Assembly (NCBI RefSeq): GCF_019355935.1
Contig: NZ_CP079925.1
Span: forward strand, 434,001 to 498,000
Origin: Comamonas sp. Y33R10-2
GTDB lineage: Bacteria; Pseudomonadota; Gammaproteobacteria; Burkholderiales; Burkholderiaceae_C
DNA: 64,000 bases
Direction: 5' to 3'
The notes below the pieces were generated by a model, which saw nothing but the letters and a program-made list of their open reading frames with translations, ran no database searches and was not told the DNA's origin. Each line of letters begins with the position of its first letter. Position 1 is the stretch's first letter. This document shows, piece after piece, positions 24,301-32,123 of this stretch. The translations under genes were made by a program, and so were the position numbers.

Positions 24301-26682
24301 ATGACTAAGCAAATTCTGTGGAGCTGCCTGCTATGGCTGGGACTGGTGGGCGTAAGTCATGCCGTGCCTAATTTTGAAGAAGTGCGCAGCGATCATCGCT
24401 CGTCAGAGGCGCTGCTGCTCTCGCGTGAAGGTGAAGTGCTGCAGCGCCAGCGCACCGATAACACGGTGCGACGTGGCCCCTGGGTGGCGCTGGCCGATGT
24501 GTCCCCTGCTTTGCGCACAGCGCTGGTACTCAGCGAAGACAAGCGCTTTTATGAGCACAGCGGTGTGGATTGGACTGCTGTCACATCTGCCGCTTGGGGT
24601 AACTTGTGGAACACGCGCACCCGGGGTGCAAGCACCATCACCATGCAACTGGCCGGTTTGCTCGGTGGCGACTGGCGCCAAGGCCCGGGCGGGCGCAGCG
24701 TGGTGCAAAAAGTGGGGCAAGCTGTGGCCGCGCAGGTGCTGGACAGGCGCTGGCGCAAAGACCAAATTCTGGAGGCCTACCTGAACATGGTGCCGTTCAG
24801 AGGCGAAATTGTGGGTATTGATGCCCTGTCGCAAAGCCTATATGGCAAGGCTGCGCATGGGCTTGACGCCCGCGAGTCAGCGATTGCTGCTGCTCTGGTG
24901 CGTGCGCCCAATGCCTCGGTAGAGCGCGTGTCCCAGCGTGCTTGCGGCGTGCTGCAGATCATGATTCCTGATGATGTGTCGGCGCGCAATTGCACTGAGA
25001 CAGGCTCTGCCTTGCAGCTCTACACGGCCAGCGTGCTGCAGCGCCGCCAGTGGCAGGCCAGCGAGGGCATCGCGCCACACTTTGCACGCCGCTGGCTGGC
25101 ACTGACGAAGAGTAATGGACAGAACAAAGGGCAGGCGCAGGTGCGGTCTACCTTGAGCGCACCTTTGCAGCGCTTTGCGGTAAGCAGCATGCAGCAGCAC
25201 CTGCGTGAGTTGCAGGGCCGCAATGTAGAAGATGGCGCGTTGGTAGTGCTGGATAACCGCACAGGCGAGATACTGGCGTGGGTGGGTTCATCGGGCTCAA
25301 TGAGTCAGGCCTCTGAAGTCGATGGCGTCACTGCCATGCGCCAGCCCGGCTCTACGCTCAAACCGTTTTTGTATGCGCAGGCCATGGCCGAAAAGCGCAT
25401 CACAGCGGCATCGCTGATTGAGGATTCTTCCGCGCAAATCAATACGCAAAACGGCCTTTATATTCCGCAGAACTACGACCGCCGTTTTAAAGGCTGGGTG
25501 TCAGCCCGTACGGCGCTGGCCTCATCGCTGAACGTGCCAGCGGTACGCACGCTGGTCATGGTCACGCCCGATGCTTTTTTTACCCAACTCCAAAATCTGG
25601 GTCTGCCGCTGCGCGAAAGCGGTGGTTATTACGGCTTCAGTCTGGCGCTGGGTAGCAGCGAAGTGCCGCTGCTGCAGCTGACCAACGCCTACCGTGCGCT
25701 GGGTAATGGCGGTGTTTATCAACCGGTAAAGTGGGACAGTTCAACAGCCCGCCGCACCGATGATTCCAAACCCGTGCAGGCGCTGGATGCTCAAGCGGCT
25801 TTTATCGTAGGCGACATTCTCTCGGACAACATGGCGCGCGCGCCCACGTTTGGAACAGACAGTGTTCTGGCCACGCGCTTTTGGTCGGCCGTGAAAACCG
25901 GCACCAGCAAAGACATGCGTGACAACTGGGCTGTGGGCTGGTCTGAGCGTTTTACGGTGGGTGTGTGGGTGGGCAATGCAGGTGGCGAGGCCATGCACTC
26001 TGTTAGCGGCACCAGTGGTGCGGCGCCCATCTGGGCGGAGGTGATGGGGTTTTTGCACCGCAATTTGCCGAGCAGGCCTGCCAAGCCACCAGCGGGGCTG
26101 GTGCAGCACAGCGTGCAGTTTGGCGCTTTAAGCCAAGGAAGTATGGCGATTGAGAGTGCGCGCAGTGAATGGTTTTTGCCGGGCACTCAGCAGTCTCTTT
26201 TTGCTATTGAATCGGTAGCGGATAGTCAAAATAAATCAATGACTAGAGGCCAAAAAGGCTCGAAATCTGGAGTCGGTGCGATTCAAACGAAAGAAGCCGC
26301 CAGAATTTCGCGCCCCACGAATGGAACGATTTTGGCGTTAGACCCGGACATTCCGCCCGACAGCCAACGCGTTCAACTGGTTGCGCGACAAGCGGGTATG
26401 GCGACTGAGCTGGCTTGGCATGACGCGGGCTTGCGTTGGCTGCTGGTGACGCGGCAATATTCCGCTCCGCCTGCAGGCTCGCCTGCCAACACCAAGCCCG
26501 TGATGCGTGAAGTGCGCCGAGAGCTGGGACGCGGCAGCCAGATTGGCTGGTTGCCTTGGCCGGGGCGGCATCAACTGGAGTTGCAAGATGCCTCCGGCAA
26601 GCTGCTCGACAGCATCTCCATCGAAGTGCGCGGCGCTGGTGCGCTGGTGGCAGGGCCTGAAGAGGTAAAGAAGCGGCGCTAA
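24301..26682 (+). CDS. pbpC: Penicillin-binding protein 1C (transglycosylase/transpeptidase)
   Basis: Bifunctional peptidoglycan synthase. Numbering from the ATG at 24301 (793 aa): signal or anchor segment 3-20, glycosyltransferase domain with EDKRFYEHSGVDW (about 79) and STITMQLAGLL, transpeptidase with STLK (Ser351), SSLN, and KTGTS (Lys532). The C-terminal BiPBP-type domain (about 690-775) is characteristic of PBP1C. In-frame ATGs at 24235 and 24274 are possible starts; 24301 gives the most normal signal sequence, but no start has a strong Shine-Dalgarno site. The linker near residues 633-655 coincides with a copy of the dispersed repeat. It is partnered with the alpha-2-macroglobulin gene upstream. 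Confidence 0.92.
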   Translation: MTKQILWSCLLWLGLVGVSHAVPNFEEVRSDHRSSEALLLSREGEVLQRQRTDNTVRRGPWVALADVSPALRTALVLSEDKRFYEHSGVDWTAVTSAAWGNLWNTRTRGASTITMQLAGLLGGDWRQGPGGRSVVQKVGQAVAAQVLDRRWRKDQILEAYLNMVPFRGEIVGIDALSQSLYGKAAHGLDARESAIAAALVRAPNASVERVSQRACGVLQIMIPDDVSARNCTETGSALQLYTASVLQRRQWQASEGIAPHFARRWLALTKSNGQNKGQAQVRSTLSAPLQRFAVSSMQQHLRELQGRNVEDGALVVLDNRTGEILAWVGSSGSMSQASEVDGVTAMRQPGSTLKPFLYAQAMAEKRITAASLIEDSSAQINTQNGLYIPQNYDRRFKGWVSARTALASSLNVPAVRTLVMVTPDAFFTQLQNLGLPLRESGGYYGFSLALGSSEVPLLQLTNAYRALGNGGVYQPVKWDSSTARRTDDSKPVQALDAQAAFIVGDILSDNMARAPTFGTDSVLATRFWSAVKTGTSKDMRDNWAVGWSERFTVGVWVGNAGGEAMHSVSGTSGAAPIWAEVMGFLHRNLPSRPAKPPAGLVQHSVQFGALSQGSMAIESARSEWFLPGTQQSLFAIESVADSQNKSMTRGQKGSKSGVGAIQTKEAARISRPTNGTILALDPDIPPDSQRVQLVARQAGMATELAWHDAGLRWLLVTRQYSAPPAGSPANTKPVMREVRRELGRGSQIGWLPWPGRHQLELQDASGKLLDSISIEVRGAGALVAGPEEVKKRR
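26201..26260 (+). repeat. Dispersed hairpin-type repeat copy inside pbpC linker
   Basis: Contains ttgctattgaatcggtagc, then agtca/tgact arms around an AT-rich loop, then tagaggcc, in the order of the intergenic copies. It is translated in frame between the transpeptidase domain and the C-terminal domain. The segment is noticeably A/T-richer than the flanking coding sequence. Confidence 0.55.
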
Positions 26683-26715
26683 CAGTAGCGATGCTTGACG
26701 ATTCGTGAAGCATGT

Positions 26716-26750
26716 AAAAAGGCGGCACTTCTAAAGAAGGCCGCCTTTAA
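26716..26750. terminator. Bidirectional terminator, pbpC / sulfur operon
   Basis: 9-bp perfect stem aaaggcggc/gccgccttt with A/T runs on both sides, between two convergent transcription units. Confidence 0.85.
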
Positions 26751-26784
26751 TGGGCTGAATAATCCGAGTGAAAGAGTGACTCGT

Positions 26785-27018
26785 TTATTTGCATTCCAGC
26801 GGCATGCCGCATGGGGCAAAACCGCAAAACGCGTCCACGCTGCCCGCTTCTTCGGCTGCACCTGCGGGTTGAGTGCGCAGGGCGGTAATGGGGTTGTCTC
26901 CTGCAGCAAAATTGCGCAGGTCAACACCCACGCCGACAGTAGTGGCCAGCAATACAGCCAGTAGAAACCAGCGAACAGGAGACTTGGGTGCAGGGGGGAG
27001 GCAGTGGGGTGCTGTCAT
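26785..27018 (-). CDS. Small Cys-rich membrane protein of the sulfur operon
   Basis: A 77-residue protein that I do not recognise. It has one hydrophobic helix at about 17-33. The C-terminal tail is probably periplasmic and ends in three cysteines (65, 70, 76; spacing C-x4-C-x5-C) with FCGFAPCGMPLECK. Its ATG directly abuts the YeeE/YedE stop codon (TAA then ATG), so it is the last gene of the operon and likely translationally coupled. By position and cysteine content it may handle sulfane sulfur or assist the channel, but this is inference. A terminator follows 35 bp later. It is too small and tightly placed to dismiss as a chance frame. Confidence 0.72.
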   Translation of the reverse strand: MTAPHCLPPAPKSPVRWFLLAVLLATTVGVGVDLRNFAAGDNPITALRTQPAGAAEEAGSVDAFCGFAPCGMPLECK

Positions 27019-28236
27019 TTATTTCTCCAGCCCAAACCAAGTGCGGGCGCGCACGCCTGCCAAGCTGCCGATAAAAGCCAACGCAAACCAGACCCAGCCG
27101 TGCATGCTGCCCGAGGCCAAGCCGCTAAACAGAGCGCCTACGTTGCAGCCAAAGGCCAAGCGTGCGCCATAGCCCATCAGCACGCCGCCTACGGCCGCCG
27201 CTAATGCGGAGCCTAAAGGGATGCGTGAGACCGGTGCAAAACGCCCAGCCAAACCGGCGGCGAGCAAAGCGCCCAGCACTAAGCCAAAGTTGGTGACGGA
27301 TGTGGACTCGGCCAGCACCGGCCCTTGCAGGGCTTGGGCGGGCATGCTCCATGTCCAGTATTCCCAGCTGCTCACGTCTACGCCCACCAAGCTCGCCAGC
27401 TTGGCCCCCCATAGATTGAAGGCGAAGGTGACGGACCAAGGCTGGCCAGTCAGAAGCAAGTTAGCGACACTCAGCAGCGCCAAGCCCACAGCCGCCCAAG
27501 CCAAAGGCCAGTAGCCGCGCCACAGGCGCTGTGCGCCTTGCATGGCAGGGGCGTTGGAGGGAGCTTTCAGTAGCGATTGCAGTTGTTGGCGCTTGCGCAA
27601 TTCCCAGCGGCGGGCCAGCAGATACACCGCCAGCAATCCGGCTAGTTGCAGGGCCAAAGCAGGCAGCAAGCCCCAGCTGTGTGCAGGCTGCACAGTGCCC
27701 AGAGACCATTGCGTAGTCCACCACGGCAAATGCGCTGTGCCGATGAGTGCACCCAAGATGAAGAAGGCCAGCGTAATTAACATGCGGGTGCTGCCACCGC
27801 CTACTGTGAACAGGGTGCCAGAGGCGCAGCCGCCGCCCAGCTGCATACCAAATCCAAACATGAGTGAGCCCACAAACAGCGATACACCCACAGGGCCTAC
27901 CGCGCCGGTGACGGCTTGACCGAACACTTCTTGCATTTGCAAGATAGGCATCATGCCGATGGCTGCGAGCCCAATGGCCAGCATCTGCGCACGAATGCTC
28001 AGCGTGCTTCCCTGCGTAATTGCTGCACGCCAGCCCCCGGCAAAGCTAAAGCTGGCTTGGTACATCAAATAACCAAAGCCCACGCCTACCAAGGCCAGCA
28101 AGCCTTGGCGTGTGTCAATTTGCGAAAAGCAGGCAAGTACCAAGGCGCAAATACCCCCGAGCGCCACGAGGACGACGGAGGTATCAACGCCTTGGTTTCT
28201 TGCCGCAGTGGGAGCGGAAGAAACCTGGGTGCTCAT
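27019..28236 (-). CDS. YeeE/YedE-family thiosulfate/sulfur transporter
   Basis: Inner-membrane channel of the YeeE/YedE (TsuA) family, which takes up thiosulfate or related sulfur compounds through conserved cysteines. The 405-residue product has about nine to ten hydrophobic segments in two homologous halves. Each half carries the family Cys motif: GGGCASGTL (about 139-147) and FGCNVGALFSG (about 360-370). The gene lies 3 bp after the rhodanese gene and directly before the small Cys-rich gene, all on the minus strand, so the three form one operon. The exact substrate is not proven. A periplasmic rhodanese partner suggests thiosulfate or polysulfide. Confidence 0.88.
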   Translation of the reverse strand: MSTQVSSAPTAARNQGVDTSVVLVALGGICALVLACFSQIDTRQGLLALVGVGFGYLMYQASFSFAGGWRAAITQGSTLSIRAQMLAIGLAAIGMMPILQMQEVFGQAVTGAVGPVGVSLFVGSLMFGFGMQLGGGCASGTLFTVGGGSTRMLITLAFFILGALIGTAHLPWWTTQWSLGTVQPAHSWGLLPALALQLAGLLAVYLLARRWELRKRQQLQSLLKAPSNAPAMQGAQRLWRGYWPLAWAAVGLALLSVANLLLTGQPWSVTFAFNLWGAKLASLVGVDVSSWEYWTWSMPAQALQGPVLAESTSVTNFGLVLGALLAAGLAGRFAPVSRIPLGSALAAAVGGVLMGYGARLAFGCNVGALFSGLASGSMHGWVWFALAFIGSLAGVRARTWFGLEK

Positions 28237-28239
28237 GCT

Positions 28240-29523
28240 TTAGCTCTTCTTTGCAGCAGCGGTGGCAGCAGTGGGGCCGTAACCGGGGTTGACCCAGCCT
28301 TCCCATTTGCCTTCAAAGGCATCAACCTTCTCAAAGCCCAGCATCTTCAGTACGGTGAATGTTTGCGACAGCTGCAGCCCGCCGCGGGCAAAGATGATGA
28401 CTGGCTTATCTGCTGTCACGCCTTGCTTGGCGAACAGGGCGCGCAGCTCGGCAGCGCTCTTCAGGCTGCGGTCGGCGTTCAGCGTGTCGTTCCAATACAC
28501 GTTCACAGAGTCGGGCAGGCGGCCCACGACAAAGTCGTCAGCGGGGCGCACATCCACAACCACAGCCCCCTTCTTCTGGGCGGCTTCTACAGCGGCTTGG
28601 TCCAAGAACTTGGGGCCGAAAGACTTGGGCTGGTTCAGCGCATCGCCGGCAAAGGCGAAGTTGTTCATGTGACTTTCTTGGGCCACGTCAGCGCGGCTCC
28701 AGTCATCCCAGCTCTTGTCGTAGAACTTCACGTTTTTAAAGCCCAGATCCTTGAGGAACAGGTAAGAGCTAGAAGCAAACGCACCGCTGCCGCAATAAGA
28801 AACGATTTGCTGCTCAGGCGTAATGCCCTTGGCAGCCAGATCCTTGAGAACTTCGGCACGGTCACGCACTTGCGACGTCTTGGTGTTCATGAAGTCAGTG
28901 ACAGGGATCAGCTTGGCGCTGGGGATGGCGCCATCTTCTGAAGCCTTCAAAAAGCGGCCATCCAAAATGGATGCATTGGGCTTGCCAACCAACTTGGCCA
29001 CGCCGTCACGCTCGATGCGATTTTCTTTCTTGCGGTTCAACTTGAAGTTGCTAGGGGTGACAGGCTCTGCCTTGGTGCTTAGCTTCACACCCTTGAGTTG
29101 GGTGATGCCGCCGTCCAGCACGTGCAGCTTTTCAAAGCCTGCGTACTCCAGCACAGCAAAAGCGCGGCCAGCCATGGATGTAGCAGCGTAGATCACTACT
29201 GTGTCGTCATAGCTCAGGCCGGCGGCGCTCAGCGCTTTTTCGATTTGGGCGTCATCGGCATATTCATTGCGAATACCGTCGCGCTCAGACACGTTGATGT
29301 CTTGCCAAGGCAGGTGAATCGCGCCGGGTACATGACCCTTGTTGAATTCAGCGGCGCTGCGCATGTCGATGATCTTTACGCCCTTTTGGGTGCTCAGGGC
29401 TTGAAACTGCTTTTGGCTCACGATGATGCCGTCTGCAGCATGGGCGGTTGTGGCTGTCAGAGCAGCCAGTGCCAAGGCCGTCAAACCGCCTGCCAGCACA
29501 TTACGCAAAGAATTTTTAGTCAT
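28240..29523 (-). CDS. Periplasmic sulfurtransferase with three rhodanese domains
   Basis: A 427-residue exported protein with a signal peptide (cleavage near AHA-A, residue 29-30) and three rhodanese domains at about 32-145, 175-280 and 305-412. Only the middle domain has a catalytic cysteine, Cys244 in SYCGSGAFAS. The equivalent loop is IYAATSMAG in the first domain and IFARGGLQLS in the third, both without Cys, so these are probably structural or substrate-binding. It is the first gene of a three-gene operon with the YeeE/YedE channel. It likely moves sulfane sulfur in the periplasm for uptake. Two-domain rhodaneses are usual; three in one chain is less so. Confidence 0.87.
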   Translation of the reverse strand: MTKNSLRNVLAGGLTALALAALTATTAHAADGIIVSQKQFQALSTQKGVKIIDMRSAAEFNKGHVPGAIHLPWQDINVSERDGIRNEYADDAQIEKALSAAGLSYDDTVVIYAATSMAGRAFAVLEYAGFEKLHVLDGGITQLKGVKLSTKAEPVTPSNFKLNRKKENRIERDGVAKLVGKPNASILDGRFLKASEDGAIPSAKLIPVTDFMNTKTSQVRDRAEVLKDLAAKGITPEQQIVSYCGSGAFASSSYLFLKDLGFKNVKFYDKSWDDWSRADVAQESHMNNFAFAGDALNQPKSFGPKFLDQAAVEAAQKKGAVVVDVRPADDFVVGRLPDSVNVYWNDTLNADRSLKSAAELRALFAKQGVTADKPVIIFARGGLQLSQTFTVLKMLGFEKVDAFEGKWEGWVNPGYGPTAATAAAKKS

Positions 29524-29655
29524 ACCAACTCACACTTAACCAAGTGACCGTTCGGGTCACATACAAAGGCCGCTTTAGGGGAATCTCAAACGCGGATTGC
29601 GTATTGGTGTAAACCCTGAGCGATGAAGGTCGCAACTATGCCAAGACTTCTTAAT

Positions 29656-29676
29656 ATCCAAAAATACATATTGGAT
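29656..29676. promoter_or_regulatory. Inverted repeat upstream of the sulfur operon
   Basis: ATCCAA-N9-TTGGAT within a very AT-rich stretch, about 133-153 bp before the sulfurtransferase start. The 29524-29812 gap otherwise holds no gene. It may be a regulator site for the sulfur operon; the regulator cannot be named. Confidence 0.35.
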
Positions 29677-29812
29677 GTTTGCTTATATTATTTTTTAGAT
29701 ATAACTAAGTGCACACTTCTCAATCGTTGAACGAGATGGCAACAAGCCTTGCGTAGGGCATGTTTTGCAGGTTTATTGATTTAAGTGGATGGGTTGATCA
29801 AGAAAACACCAT

Positions 29813-30082
29813 GTGCTAAGGCCGCTGAGCCATGCGAGCTATGTTGGAACGCCCTTTGCCAACGAAGTCAAAGTAATACTGGGCGAGCATGTGAGGGTGC
29901 AGATCGCCAAGTGGGATGAGCTTCACAGCTTCAAGGCGATGCCCAAGCGCTGGGTGGCAGAGCGCAGCTTTGTTTGGCTGGAGAAGAACAGGTGGCTGTG
30001 GAAGAGCTGCGAGAGATGGCTCAACACCAATCTGCAGTTCATTCACTTGGCGTTTGTGGCGTTGCTGCTCAGGAGAGCGTAA
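29813..30082 (+). pseudogene. IS5-family transposase, C-terminal fragment
   Basis: About 89 codons matching the end of an IS5-type DDE transposase: VGTPFANEVK, then QIAKWDELHSFKAMPKRWVAERSFVWLEKNRWLW, with the final catalytic Glu region in WVAERSF, then LQFIHLAFVALLLRR to the stop. The N-terminal two thirds of the gene and the left end of the element are absent. The fragment has no own start signal, so it is non-functional. It ends 7 bp before the 129-bp inverted-repeat element, which could share its terminal sequences. Confidence 0.82.
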
Positions 30083-30089
30083 ACACACT

Positions 30090-30218
30090 CTTAGAGCCGC
30101 TAAACCACCCTTGATACGTCGTTGCATCGCCTTGTCCTACGGCATGTACTGCCTGCGGCTTCGCGTCTCGTCTCAAACGCAAACCTGTGGTTTGCTGGGT
30201 GGTGTTAGCGGCTCTTAG
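30090..30218 (-). repeat. 129-bp element with terminal inverted repeats, copy 2
   Basis: The reverse complement aligns end to end with 17658-17786, again 129 bp. Terminal inverted repeats are gagccgctaaaccaccc and gggtggtgttagcggctc. The gcaaacc/ggtttgc hairpin is identical in stem but has a different 3-nt loop (aca instead of gaa). It lies between the IS5 remnant and the lctP 3' end. Confidence 0.82.
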
Positions 30219-30266
30219 CGCGCAGCGCGTAGAGAAAGGGGGAGCCGCAAAGCGGCTCAGGGGGAG
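30219..30266 (-). repeat. Partial copy of the 3'-end multi-hairpin repeat, at lctP stop
   Basis: The reverse complement reads ccccctgagccgctttgcggct, then cccccttt. This matches the first half of the repeats at 37948 and 43505. A gagccgc/gcggctc hairpin is present. It ends on the base next to the lctP stop codon and may act as its terminator. Confidence 0.65.
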
Positions 30267-31925
30267 TTAATTGACCATCAACCTAAACGGCCACACATAC
30301 GCCTGCAAGGTCACAAAAATGCCCATCAGGCTGGCGAGTGCAATCGAGTGGAAGAACACATAGCGCAGGATGTCGCCTTCGTGGTTGAACCAGCGCGTGG
30401 CGGTCGATGCCACAACGATGGACTGCGCGTCGATCATCTTGCCCATCACACCGCCTGAGCTATTGGCTGCACCCATGAGGTTGGGTGAAAGCCCCAGTTG
30501 CTCTGCCGCTACCTTTTGCATGCCGCCAAACAAAACGTTGGATGCCGTGTCAGACCCTGTGAGCGCCACACCCAGCCAGCCCATTAAGGTGCCAAAGAAG
30601 GGGTAGAACATGCCGGTGTTGGCAAAGGCCAGTCCCAACGTGGTGTCGGTGCCGGAGTAGCGGGTGAGCGTACCCAACGCCAGCATCAGCACGATGGTGA
30701 TCAGCGAGTAGCGCACCAACCATGTTGTCTTGAAGAAGGTGCGGACGATAGCGACCGGGCTGTACTTCATGACAAAAGCGCTGACGATCGCCGACAGCAA
30801 GATAGCTGTGCCCGTGGCGGAAAGCAGGTTCAGCGTGTAGATGGCGCCCTCTTTGGTGGGCTGCGGTACGACCGGAGGCATTTTCTCGATCAGATTGTGC
30901 AGGCCTGCCATAGGGAAGGCTGGCGCGAACAAGCTGTTGAGCCATGCTTTCACAGGCGGCAGTCCCCAGATAAAGACAAAGACCGAGAGGATGATCCAAG
31001 GTGTCCAGGCTGCAATCAGAGCGCTCTTGCTATGTTTGATCATGGGCTGCGGTGGCTTGGCTTCAGCAGCGCTGACATCCTTGCCGCGCAGCGAAGCTGA
31101 TGTCCAGATTCTCTTGGGTTGCCAATAACGCAGAAACAGCACCAGACTGCCCATGGACACAATGGCCGCAATGATGTCCACCAGCTCAGGGCCGATGAAG
31201 TTCGAGACCAGATATTGAGGTATGGCGAATGACAGGCCAGTCACCAAAATAGCGGGCCAAATTTCCATCATTCCCTTGCGCCCGGCAAAGGCCCAAATCA
31301 GCCAAAACGGTACCAAGACGGAGAAAAATGGCAACTGGCGGCCCACCATTGCGGTGACTTCCATCAAGTCATAGCCATGCACCTTGGCCAGTGTGATCAC
31401 GGGCGTGCCCAGTGCGCCAAACGCGACGGGAGCGGTGTTGGCGATCAGTGACAGGCCAGACGCTGCTAGCGGCGAAAATCCCAGTCCAATCAAGATTGCG
31501 GCGGTCACGGCCACGGGGGTGCCAAAGCCGGCTGCACCTTCAAAGAACGCGCCAAAGGAGAAGGCAATCAGCAGCAGCTGAATGCGGCGGTCTTCAGTAA
31601 TGCCGGACAGCGAATCCTGCAACACCTTGAAGCTGCCGTTTTGCTCCGTCAACTGGTGCAAGAAGATGATGTTCAGCACAATCCAGCCAATGGGTAGCAG
31701 GCCGGTAAAGCCGCCAAACAATGCTGCACGCCCTGCCATCTCGGTAGGCATGTTGTAGACAAACACCGCAATCAGCAGCGCAGCAATCAGCCCCGCACCA
31801 GCGGCCATATGGGCCTTCATGTGTAAAAAGCCAAGGCCCACCAGCATCACCACGACCGGGATGGCCGCAAGCAATGTGGAGAGCCACATATTTGAGAGTG
31901 GGTCATAGACCTGTTGCCAAACCAT
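30267..31925 (-). CDS. lctP: L-lactate permease
   Basis: Lactate:H+ symporter of the LctP/LldP family, inner membrane, 552 residues with about 12-14 hydrophobic segments. Family marks include the early FGGFTGLLPIGWIVLN, FEGAAGFGTPVAVTAA (about 129-144), NTAPVAFGALGTPV, and the late LTGSDTASNVLFGGMQ. The gene is divergent from lldD, the FMN lactate dehydrogenase, so uptake and oxidation of lactate are likely co-regulated from the 198-bp shared region. The stop codon abuts a partial multi-hairpin repeat. Glycolate may also be carried, as in other members. Confidence 0.94.
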   Translation of the reverse strand: MVWQQVYDPLSNMWLSTLLAAIPVVVMLVGLGFLHMKAHMAAGAGLIAALLIAVFVYNMPTEMAGRAALFGGFTGLLPIGWIVLNIIFLHQLTEQNGSFKVLQDSLSGITEDRRIQLLLIAFSFGAFFEGAAGFGTPVAVTAAILIGLGFSPLAASGLSLIANTAPVAFGALGTPVITLAKVHGYDLMEVTAMVGRQLPFFSVLVPFWLIWAFAGRKGMMEIWPAILVTGLSFAIPQYLVSNFIGPELVDIIAAIVSMGSLVLFLRYWQPKRIWTSASLRGKDVSAAEAKPPQPMIKHSKSALIAAWTPWIILSVFVFIWGLPPVKAWLNSLFAPAFPMAGLHNLIEKMPPVVPQPTKEGAIYTLNLLSATGTAILLSAIVSAFVMKYSPVAIVRTFFKTTWLVRYSLITIVLMLALGTLTRYSGTDTTLGLAFANTGMFYPFFGTLMGWLGVALTGSDTASNVLFGGMQKVAAEQLGLSPNLMGAANSSGGVMGKMIDAQSIVVASTATRWFNHEGDILRYVFFHSIALASLMGIFVTLQAYVWPFRLMVN

Positions 31926-32071
31926 TGCTTGTGTCTCCTTGTTGTAGTGGTGAGCAAGATGGTGGCCGTACGTTTTGGCTTACATAATTAGCGTTAGCCC
32001 TTGATTGATGGCTGCTGTAGAAAATTTCAATATCGGCATAAATCACTTCAACTCAAAGTGCCATCTTCAGA

Positions 32072-32088
32072 GTAGTAATGGCGACTAC
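32072..32088. promoter_or_regulatory. Possible operator in the lctP-lldD intergenic region
   Basis: Inverted repeat GTAGT-N7-ACTAC about 36 bp before the lldD start, in the shared divergent region. It does not match the GntR-type LldR consensus I know, so this is only a candidate site. Confidence 0.25.
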
Positions 32089-32123
32089 CATCGGGATCAA
32101 CTCAAATAACAAGGCAGTACGAC

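Noticed and set aside
23961..24308. 115-codon frame between the macroglobulin gene and pbpC
   Set aside because: It begins inside a terminator, crosses a dispersed repeat and overlaps pbpC; it has no recognisable features.
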